Shown here piece after piece: positions 25,083 through 33,355 of a stretch of 64,000 nucleotides of DNA. Source of the DNA: an uncultured Ruminococcus sp. (lineage in GTDB: Bacteria; Bacillota; Clostridia; Oscillospirales; Ruminococcaceae); assembly GCA_900550695.1 (NCBI GenBank), contig URTF01000001.1, positions 40,767-104,766 on the forward strand, in the 5' to 3' direction. The notes under the pieces were generated by a model. It saw nothing but the letters and a program-made list of their open reading frames with translations, was not told the origin of the DNA and did no database searches. The number at the start of each line of letters is the position of its first letter. Position 1 is the stretch's first letter. The translations under genes were made by a program, and so were the position numbers.

Positions 25083-26297
25083 ATGTTTAATATAGCTGTC
25101 GCACAGTCGGGCGGTCCAACAGCCGCTATAAACTCCTCGCTTTCGGGCGTTTTCTCGGGCGCATCGTCCTGCCGTGATATTGACGGCATCTACGGCTCGA
25201 TAAACGGCATTGAGGGTGCGATAAACGGAAACTTTATCGACCTGACAAAAATTCTCACCTCGGAATATGACATTGACCTTCTCAAAAAAACGCCGTCAAC
25301 TATCCTCGGCTCATGCCGCTACAAGCTTAAGGACTACAACGAGGACAGCTCCGATTACGAAAAGATAGCCGAAAACTTCCGCAGCCACGATATAAAAGCG
25401 TTCTTCTACATCGGCGGCAACGATTCAATGGACACCGTTATGAAGCTTGACGCTTATTTCAGGGAAACGGGCATCGACATAAAGGTCATCGGCGTTCCCA
25501 AAACTATCGACAACGATGTAATGAACACCGACCACACTCCGGGCTTCGGTTCTGCCGCAAAGTATGTCGCTGCGACCTTGCAGGAGATAATCCGTGACAG
25601 CCGTGTTTATTCTATCCCGTCCGTGACAATAGTTGAAATTATGGGCAGAGATGCAGGCTGGCTCACGGCTTCGTCCTGCGTACTCCGTGCGAACGGCGAA
25701 CCTGCTCCGCACCTCATATATCTTCCCGAAGCGCCGTTTTCGACCGATAAATTTCTCGCCGATGTAAAGGAAGCGCAGACACGTTATAAAGCCGTTATCG
25801 TAGCTGTTTCCGAGGGTATACGCTGCGAAAACCGTCAGACGGGATTCTCCTCCGAGCTTACGGACGCATTCGGTCACAAATTTCTTTCGGGCGTGGGAAA
25901 ATATCTCGAAAACATCACCGCTGCAAATGTCGGCTGCAAAGTCCGTTCTATCGAGCTTAACGTTATGCAGAGATGCTCCTCGCACATCGCTTCGCTCACC
26001 GATATAAACGAGGCCGCACAGATAGGCAGCGCCGCAGTTGAAGCCGCAATGAACGGCGAGAGCGGCAAGATGATGGTCTTCCACAGAATAAGCAACAATC
26101 CGTACCGTGTTGAGATACTTTCCTCCGATATAAAGGGCATCGCAAACAAGGAGAAGAAGTTCCCGACCGAATGGATCTCAAAGGACGGAAACAACGTCAC
26201 GACAGATGCACTCAACTACTTCCTGCCTCTCATTCAGGGCGAAGTCCACCCCGAGTACAGAAACGGGATCCCCGTACACTTCCGACTTGACCAGTGA
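25083..26297 (+). CDS. 6-phosphofructokinase, probably pyrophosphate-dependent type
   Basis: The enzyme phosphorylates fructose 6-phosphate in glycolysis. The 404-residue protein starts FNIAVAQSGGPTAAIN and has the phosphoryl-donor motif in the form GGNDSMDT (111-118). ATP enzymes carry GGDGS and classic PPi enzymes GGDD[S/T], so Asp after the variable residue favours pyrophosphate. PKTIDNDV (139-146) and GRDAGWLTAS, with substrate-binding residues, follow. Start 25083 has CGGAGGT upstream, whereas an earlier in-frame codon at 25041 does not. The donor should be tested, because Asn replaces the first Asp. Confidence 0.88.
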   Translation: MFNIAVAQSGGPTAAINSSLSGVFSGASSCRDIDGIYGSINGIEGAINGNFIDLTKILTSEYDIDLLKKTPSTILGSCRYKLKDYNEDSSDYEKIAENFRSHDIKAFFYIGGNDSMDTVMKLDAYFRETGIDIKVIGVPKTIDNDVMNTDHTPGFGSAAKYVAATLQEIIRDSRVYSIPSVTIVEIMGRDAGWLTASSCVLRANGEPAPHLIYLPEAPFSTDKFLADVKEAQTRYKAVIVAVSEGIRCENRQTGFSSELTDAFGHKFLSGVGKYLENITAANVGCKVRSIELNVMQRCSSHIASLTDINEAAQIGSAAVEAAMNGESGKMMVFHRISNNPYRVEILSSDIKGIANKEKKFPTEWISKDGNNVTTDALNYFLPLIQGEVHPEYRNGIPVHFRLDQ

Positions 26298-26310
26298 TAA
26301 TGAAAATCTG

Positions 26311-26366
26311 ATAAAAAAGACCTGTTTTTCAATATTTCAATGAAAAACAGGTCTTTTGCTTTTTTT
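26311..26366 (+). terminator. Terminator downstream of phosphofructokinase
   Basis: Arms 26315-26330 and 26342-26357 form a 16-bp perfect stem (AAAAGACCTGTTTTTC and complement), followed by GCTTTTTTT. Confidence 0.92.
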
Positions 26367-26400
26367 GATGCGATTTGAGCTAAAAAATTTCTGTAACCCC

Positions 26401-26429
26401 TTGAAAAAATCGAATAAATGTGCTATAAT
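26401..26429 (+). promoter_or_regulatory. Sigma-A promoter for NUDIX gene
   Basis: TTGAAA (26401-26406), a 17-nt spacer and a perfect TATAAT (26424-26429) lie 51 bp before the start codon. Confidence 0.88.
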
Positions 26430-26480
26430 TTTAAAAAGAACATTTGTTGCTTTGAAAATCCGATAAAGGAGCGTTTTGCT

Positions 26481-27017
26481 ATGCATCTTCAGGAAAAAAC
26501 AGTTGAAACAGAGCCGATCTTTGACGGCAGGATCATAAAAGTACGCAAGGATAAGGCAGAGCTTGAAAACGGTGCAATAGTTACCCGTGAGCTTGTTATC
26601 CACCCCGGCGGTGTCTGCGTTGTTCCCGTGAACGAAAAGGGTGAGGTCTACCTCGTAAAGCAGTTCCGCTATCCTTTTCAGGAGGTGCTGACGGAGATAC
26701 CCGCAGGAAAGCTTGAAGTCGGCGAGGATCACCGCAGTGCGGGTCTGCGCGAGCTTAAAGAGGAAGTCGGTGCGGAGTGTGAAAGCTTTGAGTATCTCGG
26801 CGTGATGTACCCCTCGGTCGCTTATCTTACCGAAAAGATACATATGTATCTTGCGACCGGACTTTCCTTCGGCGAACAGCATCTTGACGAGGACGAATTC
26901 CTTGACGTTGAGAAAATGCCGCTTTCGCAGGCTGTTGAAATGGTCTTGGACGGCAGGATAAAGGACGGAAAGACCCAGAGCGCACTTCTCCTTGCCGCAA
27001 GAAAGCTTGGAATATAA
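26481..27017 (+). CDS. nudF: NUDIX hydrolase, ADP-ribose pyrophosphatase type
   Basis: This 178-residue enzyme carries a complete NUDIX box from Gly76 to about residue 98: G-x5-E followed by RELKEEVGAE. The segment VYLVKQFRYP before it and the Pro after the box (MYPSVAY) are typical of ADP-ribose pyrophosphatases, which split ADP-ribose to AMP and ribose 5-phosphate. The start at 26481 has AAAGGAG at good spacing and lies 51 bp behind a strong promoter. An earlier start codon at 26418 would overlap that promoter. It stands alone. Confidence 0.9.
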   Translation: MHLQEKTVETEPIFDGRIIKVRKDKAELENGAIVTRELVIHPGGVCVVPVNEKGEVYLVKQFRYPFQEVLTEIPAGKLEVGEDHRSAGLRELKEEVGAECESFEYLGVMYPSVAYLTEKIHMYLATGLSFGEQHLDEDEFLDVEKMPLSQAVEMVLDGRIKDGKTQSALLLAARKLGI

Positions 27018-27023
27018 GGATCA

Positions 27024-27058
27024 AATAAAAAAGCCGTCCCCAAGAAAGGGACGGCGGA
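27024..27058 (-). terminator. Terminator downstream of spoVG
   Basis: An 8-bp GC-rich stem (GCCGTCCC/GGGACGGC, 27033-27040 with 27048-27055) is followed on the minus strand by TTTTTTATTT. Confidence 0.85.
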
Positions 27059-27071
27059 GGTTACGGTTTTA

Positions 27072-27374
27072 TCAGAGGATAGTGCCTGACTGTTCTGCTT
27101 CGAGTTCAGCCTGCATAAGCTCGATATGACGGGTGTAAGCGTCAAGGATCTGACCTTCGATGCTTCCTCTTGCTTCGGGGGAGATGGGGTGAACGATATC
27201 ACGGAACATTCCGTTTTCGTCACGTCTGCTCGGCATTGCAACGAAAAGACGCTCATCACCCTGAACTACCTTGATGTCGTGGATAGCGAGCATATCATCG
27301 ATAGTGATGGAGATGATGGCACGGAGTCTGCCCTCGGGAATTATTTTTCTGATTTTGATGTCTGTAATGTTCAT
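27072..27374 (-). CDS. spoVG: Septation regulator SpoVG
   Basis: SpoVG is a small nucleic-acid-binding regulator that affects asymmetric septation in Bacillus and other pathways elsewhere. The 100 residues show the full family pattern: MNITDIKIRKI, LRAIISITIDDMLAIHDIKVV, LFVAMPSRRDENGMFRDIVHPI and a C-terminal helix. It has GGAGAAACC before the start and a terminator after the stop, so it forms a single-gene unit. It is consistent with a Clostridia-type genome but does not prove sporulation. Confidence 0.97.
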   Translation of the reverse strand: MNITDIKIRKIIPEGRLRAIISITIDDMLAIHDIKVVQGDERLFVAMPSRRDENGMFRDIVHPISPEARGSIEGQILDAYTRHIELMQAELEAEQSGTIL

Positions 27375-27759
27375 AATAGGTTTCTCCTTTTGTGATGATC
27401 AAAAGCCTGTGCCGTTTTCCGTCGGCAAGGTCATTGACAAAAATTATGACAGGCAGCCGCTCCGAGATAACGGAGTTGAGCAGGAAGATTATGTATCTAT
27501 TTTGCTCTATTCATGATGATTTTATACTGCGAATGAAGCCAGAAGCGGACATTCCGGTAAAAAATGATCTGTTTATTGCATATCACAGCTTATAATATAA
27601 CATATTATAGTTAAGTATTTCTGAATGTTAAATGATTTAGTTGTGAATTTGGATTGATTTTTTGTAAATATTTTTTCTGCGGAAATTTTACTGAAAATGA
27701 AACAAAAGCAACATTTAGGCGAAGTATGGAAAAAACGGCTTTTTTTGGAGGGGATAAGA
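27375..27759. other. Gene-free stretch upstream of spoVG and the LOR gene
   Basis: No supported gene lies in these 385 bp; short open frames on the plus strand lack ribosome binding sites and family motifs. On the minus strand TTTAAC (27627-27632) and TATAAT (27604-27609) are 17 nt apart and may be a spoVG promoter, which would give a leader of about 230 nt. A small hairpin CTCCG/CGGAG lies at 27460-27475. Confidence 0.5.
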
Positions 27760-28239
27760 ATGAAGCTTTATATAAAACAGCGTTTGTTCAGCTGGACGGA
27801 CAGCTTTGATATTTACGATGAAAATATGGACAAAAAATATACAGCAAAGGCTGATTTTCTCAGCATTGGACACAGGATACGGGTCTTTGACCGTTTCGGC
27901 GGTGAGATCGGCTATATACAGGAAAAGCTTCTTCGTATATTTGCCGAATTTGATGTTCATATCGGCGGAAGATACCTCGGCAGGATAAAGAGAAAGATCA
28001 CCTTTTTTATTCCTAAGTATGACATTGACTACAACGGCTGGAGCATAGAGGGCGATTTTTTCGGCTGGAATTATAGTGTAAGACAGCCGAACGGTCTTGT
28101 TGCCGCCAATATCACAAGGGAGCTTTTTCACCTTACCGATACATACGCTATTGAAATTTTTGACGATTCCGATGAGATAAACGTTCTTATGCTCGTGCTG
28201 GCCATCGATGCGGCGAACTGCAGCAAAAATAATTCGTAA
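27760..28239 (+). CDS. LURP-one-related / tubby-like fold protein (YxjI type)
   Basis: This 159-residue protein shows the LOR pattern: KLYIKQRLFSWTDSFDIYDEN at the start, alternating beta strands with Y-x-A-K and repeated I-G-x-I/R segments, and a central helix region. LOR proteins have the 12-strand barrel of tubby proteins; their bacterial function is unknown. I start at the ATG at 27760, which has GGAGGGG upstream; an ATG at 27697 lacks a site. No signal peptide is seen. Confidence 0.75.
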   Translation: MKLYIKQRLFSWTDSFDIYDENMDKKYTAKADFLSIGHRIRVFDRFGGEIGYIQEKLLRIFAEFDVHIGGRYLGRIKRKITFFIPKYDIDYNGWSIEGDFFGWNYSVRQPNGLVAANITRELFHLTDTYAIEIFDDSDEINVLMLVLAIDAANCSKNNS

Positions 28240-28336
28240 TTCTGCAGATCGCAATATCCGGCGAGTGCACAATGAAAAACAATGACAAGTAGTTATTGTT
28301 TTATGCGATAAAGAGGAATTTAATGGTGAGAAATAT

Positions 28337-28849
28337 ATGAAAAAAATTCTTGGTTCATGGAGCGGTATGAGAAAATATCTTGAACATGAAATGCTCGCCG
28401 AATCATTGCGTGGCAGGATCAGGTATGGATGCACTGCTTATGTCGGTATGGACGGATGCCATATTTTTGAAGTGTGTATAGATAATATACAAGTGAAGCG
28501 ATTCTCTTTGGAAACGGTAAATACTTATTTTATTGACAGCGGCTATACAACAAACCCTGTTCCGAGCGGCATCAGTGAGTATTGGGCAGAATTTTGGACA
28601 TTATTGGATAAATATTCTATTGATAGGCGCACGGAATATACCGATGAAGAATTTTGCGAGGCTTTAAAGATGTACCGCAATCAAAATATACAAAAGAGTG
28701 TATTTTCAGAAAATCCCATTGTCAGAATGTTTGCAGTATTTGATAGGAGAATCGGAAAAGCAACACTCAGGAAAATACAAGACACAATTGAAGATCAGCC
28801 TGAGTGGCTGCGTCAATTATACTTGTTGAGAATAATGGCAGAAAATTGA
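28337..28849 (+). CDS. Hypothetical protein, SF0329-like
   Basis: The function of this 170-residue protein is unknown. The opening (a basic stretch, LRGRIRYGCTAY, then a beta pair and an I-x-V-x-x-F segment) reminds me of the SF0329 family of small Firmicutes proteins, but I cannot confirm it. It is predicted soluble with mixed strands and a helical C-terminal half rich in Glu, Arg and Ile. It looks AT-richer than its neighbours, which hints at recent arrival. The ribosome binding site may be GGTGAG at 28324. It lies alone between the LOR gene and murC. Confidence 0.6.
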   Translation: MKKILGSWSGMRKYLEHEMLAESLRGRIRYGCTAYVGMDGCHIFEVCIDNIQVKRFSLETVNTYFIDSGYTTNPVPSGISEYWAEFWTLLDKYSIDRRTEYTDEEFCEALKMYRNQNIQKSVFSENPIVRMFAVFDRRIGKATLRKIQDTIEDQPEWLRQLYLLRIMAEN

Positions 28850-28914
28850 ATCAATAAACTCCGACGAATTTGACTGCCCAGTATAATTTCACATCAGACA
28901 AAAGGAGAAAAGCT

Positions 28915-30324
28915 TTGGAAAAATACGATAAGTCCGTCCTTGACGGAAAGAAGCATATACATTTTATCGGTATCGGCGGCTCGGGAATGTACCCGTTGGC
29001 GCAGATACTTCATTCAAAGGGTTATTATCTTAGCGGCTCGGATAACAACGAAACAGATACGCTTGCGGCGGTAAGAGCAATGGGTATCCCCGTTTTTCTC
29101 GGTCAGAGGGCTGAGAATATTGAGGGCGCTGATCTTATCGTCCACACGGCGGCGATAATGGCTGATAATCCCGAGCTTATTGCGGCAAAGGCGAGCGGTG
29201 TTCCCGTACTTGAACGAAGCGACCTGCTCGCTATCATCACTGCGCAGTTCGGGAACACGGTCTGCGTGAGCGGTACGCACGGCAAGACGACCACAAGCTC
29301 GATGATAACGCAGATTTTGAAGAAAAAGGGCATCGACATCACCGCTGTTATCGGCGGAAAGCTGCCTTTGATACACGGAAGCGGCATTGCAGGAAAGTCC
29401 GATATTATGGTCTGCGAAGCCTGCGAGTTTATGGATCATTTTCTGAAGCTTTCGTCCGATGTGAGCGTTATCCTCAACGTTGACGCTGATCATCTTGACT
29501 ATTTCGGCAGTCTTGAAAACGTGATAAAGTCGTTTCATACATTTGCGGAGCAGACCTCCCGTGCTGTTATCGTCAACGGCAGTGATGAAAATTCGATGAA
29601 AGCCGTCAGCGGTCTTGAAAACAAGTGCGAGATAATTACTTTCGGCAAGGACAAAAGCTGCGATTACTACCCCGAAAATATCCGTCACATAAGCGGACTG
29701 GAAACGGCTTTCGACCTTATGCACAAGGGCGAAAAGCTTGGTGAGATAATCATTCACGTTCCGGGTGAACACAATGTTCTCAACGCAGTTGCGGCTGCTG
29801 CGGCTTCGATATACGAGGGCGCAACGGCGGAGGACGTTCGCATCGGACTTTCCGATTTTCACGGCTCGCAGAGACGTTTTGAGAAGTACGGCGAGGTCGG
29901 CGGAGTTACTGTTGTCGATGATTACGGTCATCACCCTGCTGAAATCGCTGTCACACTCAAAGCCGCAAAGGGACTTGGCTACAAGCGGGTATGGGCGGTT
30001 CACCAGCCGTTCACATTCTCACGCACGGCAATGCTCACGGACGATTTTGCAAAGGCGCTTTCCATTGCTGACAAGGTAGTGCTTACTTCGATAATGGGTT
30101 CAAGGGAAAAGAACACCTATGGCATACACACGAGTGCGCTCGGCGAAAAGATAGACGGCGCAAAGTGGTTCGATGAAGAAGAACACGACAGGAATTTCGA
30201 GCTTTGCGCCGAATACGTTGCGGAAAATGCGCAGGTGGGTGACCTTGTTGTAACGCTCGGCTGCGGCGACGTAAACAAACTTGCACGTCTGATACTGAAA
30301 AAGTTGGAAGAAAAGGAGCAGTAA
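28915..30324 (+). CDS. murC: UDP-N-acetylmuramate-L-alanine ligase
   Basis: MurC adds the first amino acid, L-alanine, to UDP-MurNAc in peptidoglycan precursor synthesis in the cytoplasm. The 469-residue protein has HFIGIGGSGMYPLAQIL at the N-terminal domain and the ATP-binding GTHGKTTTSS in the central domain. The conserved ILNVDADHLDYFG, GEHNVLNAVAA and VVDDYGHHPAEI complete the set. The start is a TTG at 28915 with AAAGGAGA upstream; an earlier TTG at 28870 has no site. lexA begins one base after its stop, so the two are cotranscribed. Confidence 0.96.
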   Translation: MEKYDKSVLDGKKHIHFIGIGGSGMYPLAQILHSKGYYLSGSDNNETDTLAAVRAMGIPVFLGQRAENIEGADLIVHTAAIMADNPELIAAKASGVPVLERSDLLAIITAQFGNTVCVSGTHGKTTTSSMITQILKKKGIDITAVIGGKLPLIHGSGIAGKSDIMVCEACEFMDHFLKLSSDVSVILNVDADHLDYFGSLENVIKSFHTFAEQTSRAVIVNGSDENSMKAVSGLENKCEIITFGKDKSCDYYPENIRHISGLETAFDLMHKGEKLGEIIIHVPGEHNVLNAVAAAAASIYEGATAEDVRIGLSDFHGSQRRFEKYGEVGGVTVVDDYGHHPAEIAVTLKAAKGLGYKRVWAVHQPFTFSRTAMLTDDFAKALSIADKVVLTSIMGSREKNTYGIHTSALGEKIDGAKWFDEEEHDRNFELCAEYVAENAQVGDLVVTLGCGDVNKLARLILKKLEEKEQ

Positions 30325-30325
30325 A

Positions 30326-30904
30326 ATGAACGATAAGGAAAAAAGAGTTTTTGATTTTGTCAAGGAGAGGGTCGAAAACGGCATCGCTCCGTCAATAAGG
30401 GAAATCTGCGCTGCTCTTGATATCCGCTCGACCTCAACGGCGGCGAGATATGTGAACACGCTCGTTGCGGAGGGTTATCTTGAAAAGGTGGACGGCTGCA
30501 ACAGAGCGATAAAGCTTGCAGGCAGAGGCGCTTCAAAGATACCTCTTGTCGGAACTATAACGGCAGGTCAGCCTATCACGGCGGTTCAGGATATCACCGA
30601 ATATATCAACTTCCATGAGGAAAAAAGCTACAGCGGTGAGCTTTTCGCACTCAAAGTAAGGGGCGAAAGCATGATAAACGCCGCAATTCTCAACGGTGAT
30701 ATCGTTGTAGTTGAGAAATGCTCGTCCGCACACAACGGCGAGATAGTTGCAGCTCTCGTAAACGGCGAAGAAGCGACCGTAAAGACTTTCTACAAGGAAA
30801 ACGGACACTATCGTTTACAGCCCGAGAACGACACAATGGATCCTATCATCGTTGATAACTGCGAGATCATCGGCAGAGTTGTTGCCGTAATGAGGTACTT
30901 ATAA
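30326..30904 (+). CDS. lexA: SOS repressor LexA
   Basis: LexA represses DNA-repair genes until RecA filaments trigger its self-cleavage. The 192-residue protein has the N-terminal winged helix (PSIREICAALDIRSTSTAARYV) and the peptidase domain with cleavage site Ala80-Gly81 (TITAG). The catalytic serine is Ser115 (RGESM) and the catalytic lysine is Lys153 (ATVKTF). All key residues are present. It is translated directly after murC and before the CPBP gene. I saw no clear SOS box in front of it, so autoregulation is not visible. Confidence 0.97.
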   Translation: MNDKEKRVFDFVKERVENGIAPSIREICAALDIRSTSTAARYVNTLVAEGYLEKVDGCNRAIKLAGRGASKIPLVGTITAGQPITAVQDITEYINFHEEKSYSGELFALKVRGESMINAAILNGDIVVVEKCSSAHNGEIVAALVNGEEATVKTFYKENGHYRLQPENDTMDPIIVDNCEIIGRVVAVMRYL

Positions 30905-30906
30905 TA

Positions 30907-31902
30907 ATGACGGAAAATGACGTGATCTTTGACAGAGATATCGCCCCCGACCGTGCGGAGCGAAAAAAGCTCCGCAGGCTTTACAACAAAGTCGGCGGTG
31001 CGATGGTTTTGCAGTATGTTCTGCTGTATGTGATTTATTTTCTGCTCACGGTTCTGCTCACGCCGTTCATCACCGAGGAAACAAACCCCGAAACGGGACT
31101 GGAGATAGTCGGCTGGGCGGAAGAGCTTGCGATGTACTTTGCGCCCGTTATCGGGTCGGTGATAATGTTCTTCGCCTTCAATGCCGTGAACAGAGTTGAC
31201 AGCAGAGCGATGTTCAACACGCGGAACATAACGGTCGGAATGCTGGGACGATGCATACTTACAGCGTTTGCGTTCCATGCCGTGGGAATAGCGCTTGAGT
31301 ACGGTGTTGACTTCATTCTTTACAGCACAGGATACGAAGTTACTTCGTTCGATTACGAAACGAAAAACGATGCCGCAACTGTCCTGACAGATGTTATATC
31401 CTCGGTCATAGCCGCGCCGATAGCGGAGGAAATGTTCTTCCGAGGAGTTGTGCTGAAACAGACTTCAAGGGTGAGCGCGCGGTTCGGGATAGTTTTCTCG
31501 GCGCTGATGTTCGGACTTATGCACGGAAATCCTTATCAGTTCGTTATGGCGACGGTTATAGGGTTATATTTCGGGTACATAACGGTAAAAACGGACTCGC
31601 TGATACCCTCGATCGTATGTCACATTGCGATAAACGGAATGATGAGCGTGAGCGATGTTATCGGTCTGCTTGGCGAAGAGATCGGAAACATATCATTTTT
31701 CGCGGTCTATGCTGTCGAGATACTGCTCGGGTTCCTCGGGATATGGCTGTATAAAAAGAGCGGTGAAAAAGCGACGCTCCCGCCCTACACTGAGTATCAC
31801 AAAAAGCGCACACTGCCGATATTACTGACCTCGTTCTGGGTGCTTGCTGTAACGGGACTTTATATATATGATATTGTCGGGTCGGTGGAAGCGGCGATCT
31901 AA
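30907..31902 (+). CDS. CPBP family intramembrane metalloprotease
   Basis: This 331-residue protein has about eight hydrophobic segments and the CPBP (Abi) motifs. They are EEMFFRG (Glu174, Glu175, Arg179), LMHGNPYQF (His206) and a third with His in SIVCHIAINGM (about 242). The family includes type II CAAX-processing proteases and bacteriocin self-immunity proteins. It follows lexA by 2 nt; this link may be incidental. Its stop codon directly meets a GAATTCGGAAT repeat. Confidence 0.9.
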   Translation: MTENDVIFDRDIAPDRAERKKLRRLYNKVGGAMVLQYVLLYVIYFLLTVLLTPFITEETNPETGLEIVGWAEELAMYFAPVIGSVIMFFAFNAVNRVDSRAMFNTRNITVGMLGRCILTAFAFHAVGIALEYGVDFILYSTGYEVTSFDYETKNDAATVLTDVISSVIAAPIAEEMFFRGVVLKQTSRVSARFGIVFSALMFGLMHGNPYQFVMATVIGLYFGYITVKTDSLIPSIVCHIAINGMMSVSDVIGLLGEEIGNISFFAVYAVEILLGFLGIWLYKKSGEKATLPPYTEYHKKRTLPILLTSFWVLAVTGLYIYDIVGSVEAAI

Positions 31903-31935
31903 TGCGGAATTCGGAATGCGAAATTCGGAATTATT
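31902..31935. repeat. GAATTCGGAAT-type repeat at the CPBP stop
   Basis: Two or three variants of GCGGAATTCGGAAT follow the CPBP stop codon without a gap. This matches the pattern after degV. Confidence 0.6.
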
Positions 31936-31969
31936 TTGCGCCACATATTGTTGTGAAATGTCCAATTTT

Positions 31970-32002
31970 CGTAGGGGCGGATTCCATATCCGACTGTTGC
32001 AA
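31970..32002. repeat. GTAGGGG-type palindrome
   Basis: CGTAGGGGCGGATTCCATAT and following bases repeat almost exactly the unit at 11595-11627, including the flanking GTTGCAA. Confidence 0.7.
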
Positions 32003-32014
32003 AACCCATATTTT

Positions 32015-32130
32015 ATAATAAACACCATTTAAAATTTGGAAAAAATCAAGTCGACAATCTCGCATATATAGGATTTCGGCGCAGATTTTTTCTACACTTT
32101 GATTATTATATCATTATAAGAGTTTAGCAT
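32015..32130. repeat. MITE-like palindromic element, copy C (inverted)
   Basis: Read on the minus strand this stretch shares AAAAAATCTGCGCCGAAATC, CTTGATTTTTTCC and AAATTTTAAATGGTGTTTA with copy A. Its termini are less perfect than those of A and B. It lies between a GTAGGGG palindrome and a terminator. Confidence 0.72.
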
Positions 32131-32175
32131 AAAAAACCGTCTGTTTGTTTTTTTCGTAAACAGACGGTTTTTTGG
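32129..32175. terminator. Bidirectional terminator at the end of the early flagellar operon
   Basis: A 16-bp perfect stem (32131-32146 with 32158-32173, arm AAAAAACCGTCTGTTT) has A/T runs on both sides. It ends the CPBP transcript (+) and the 31-gene flagellar transcript (-). Confidence 0.9.
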
Positions 32176-32178
32176 TAT

Positions 32179-32493
32179 TTAGTCTTCCTTGACGGTGACC
32201 TTGTGGTCTTCCTCATATTTATTTATAAACTTTGTGAGCAGCAATGCGATAGTTGAGAGGACTGCTGCGCCTCTGAAATTGATATGATTTCTTTTGCTGC
32301 TGACATAGACAGCTTTCGGATTGCCCTTCTTTCCGAGGACGGTAAGCTCCGCAGGAATGCCGTCATCAACGATTATCTTTGTCTGCTTCGGCATAAAAAG
32401 TCTTTCAACGATGCCGTAGACAGTGAGGACTATCGAAAGCGCAAGGACCGTATCCCTTGTCGATTTTAATAAATTTGTGATCTCATCGTACAT
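32179..32493 (-). CDS. Small membrane protein, unknown
   Basis: I do not recognise this 104-residue protein. It has a hydrophobic segment near the N-terminus (about 15-33, TVLALSIVLTVYGIVERLF), a basic middle, and a second hydrophobic segment (about 73-88, GAAVLSTIALLLTKFI) before a charged tail. It is the last gene of the flagellar transcript, 16 bp after punA and 4 bp before the terminator. No function is implied by its place. Confidence 0.7.
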   Translation of the reverse strand: MYDEITNLLKSTRDTVLALSIVLTVYGIVERLFMPKQTKIIVDDGIPAELTVLGKKGNPKAVYVSSKRNHINFRGAAVLSTIALLLTKFINKYEEDHKVTVKED

Positions 32494-32509
32494 TTTAATA
32501 CATCTCCTA

Positions 32510-33340
32510 TCAAAGTGATGCTGCGATATTTTTTATTGACTCCGTAACAAGCCGGCGGAAAAGCGGTGCTGCTTTATCGGCGGTTTCCTGAACCTCTACG
32601 TGGGAGAGCGGTTTATCGGTCATTCCGCAGGCGAGGTTGGAAACGCAGGAGATACCGACTGTTTTCAGTCCGCAGTGGTTTGCTGCAATGGCTTCGCAGG
32701 CGGTCGACATTCCTACTGCGTCTGCGCCGAGCGTTCTCACCATTCTTATTTCCGCAGGTGACTCATAGTTAGGGCCTGTGAGCTGGATATAAACGCCCTC
32801 TTGGAGCTTTATTCCTAACGAAGCGGCTGTATCTCTTACCGTTTTGCGGAGATCTCTGTCGTAAATATTGCTCATATCGGGGAATCTCGGACCGAGTTCA
32901 TCGAGGTTTTCGCCGATGAGCGGTGACGGAGCCATACATATCTGGTCGGAGATGAGCATAAAATCGCCTGCGCTGTAGTCGAAGTTCACGCCGCCCGAGG
33001 CGTTCGTGAGGAACAGCACCTTTGCGCCCATAAGCTTCATAAGGCGAACGGGAAGAACGACATCTTCCATTGAATAGCCCTCGTAATAGTGAACTCTGCC
33101 CTGCATTACGACAACCTTTACATCGCCGACATAGCCAAAGACGAATCTTCCCTTATGTCCTGCGACAGTAGAAACCGGGAAGCCCTCAATATCCTTATAT
33201 TCGAGAACTGCTTCCTGCTTTATCGTATCGGCATAGTCGCCAAGACCCGAACCGAGTATCAGCGCTATATCGGGGACAAAGTCGATCTTTGCATTAAAAC
33301 ATTCATAACATTTCTGAAGTCTTTCATAAGCTTTGCTCAT
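32510..33340 (-). CDS. punA: Purine nucleoside phosphorylase
   Basis: This enzyme splits inosine and guanosine with phosphate to give the base and ribose 1-phosphate. The 276-residue protein is of the trimeric PNP type. It shows LILGSGLGDYAD (phosphate-binding), FPVSTVAGHKGRFVFG, GRVHYYEGYSMEDVVLPVR, TNASGGVN, the substrate Glu region YIQLTGPNYESPAEIR and VGMSTACEAIAA. It lies 15 bp after cheD on the same strand with no terminator between, so it appears to be cotranscribed with motility genes. Confidence 0.96.
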   Translation of the reverse strand: MSKAYERLQKCYECFNAKIDFVPDIALILGSGLGDYADTIKQEAVLEYKDIEGFPVSTVAGHKGRFVFGYVGDVKVVVMQGRVHYYEGYSMEDVVLPVRLMKLMGAKVLFLTNASGGVNFDYSAGDFMLISDQICMAPSPLIGENLDELGPRFPDMSNIYDRDLRKTVRDTAASLGIKLQEGVYIQLTGPNYESPAEIRMVRTLGADAVGMSTACEAIAANHCGLKTVGISCVSNLACGMTDKPLSHVEVQETADKAAPLFRRLVTESIKNIAASL

Positions 33341-33355
33341 TTTGCAGACCCCCTT

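Noticed and set aside
27434..27462. TTGACA box in the gap before the LOR gene
   Set aside because: No -10 box lies at the right distance, so a promoter is not supported.
27392..27595. Open frame of 67 codons upstream of the LOR gene
   Set aside because: No ribosome binding site or family pattern, and it overlaps the spoVG leader region.
29014..30003. Open frame of 329 codons on the minus strand
   Set aside because: It mirrors murC, whose motifs are complete.
30326..30904. SOS box before lexA
   Set aside because: The gene starts one base after murC, and I found no clear inverted repeat of the known LexA type at the murC or lexA start.
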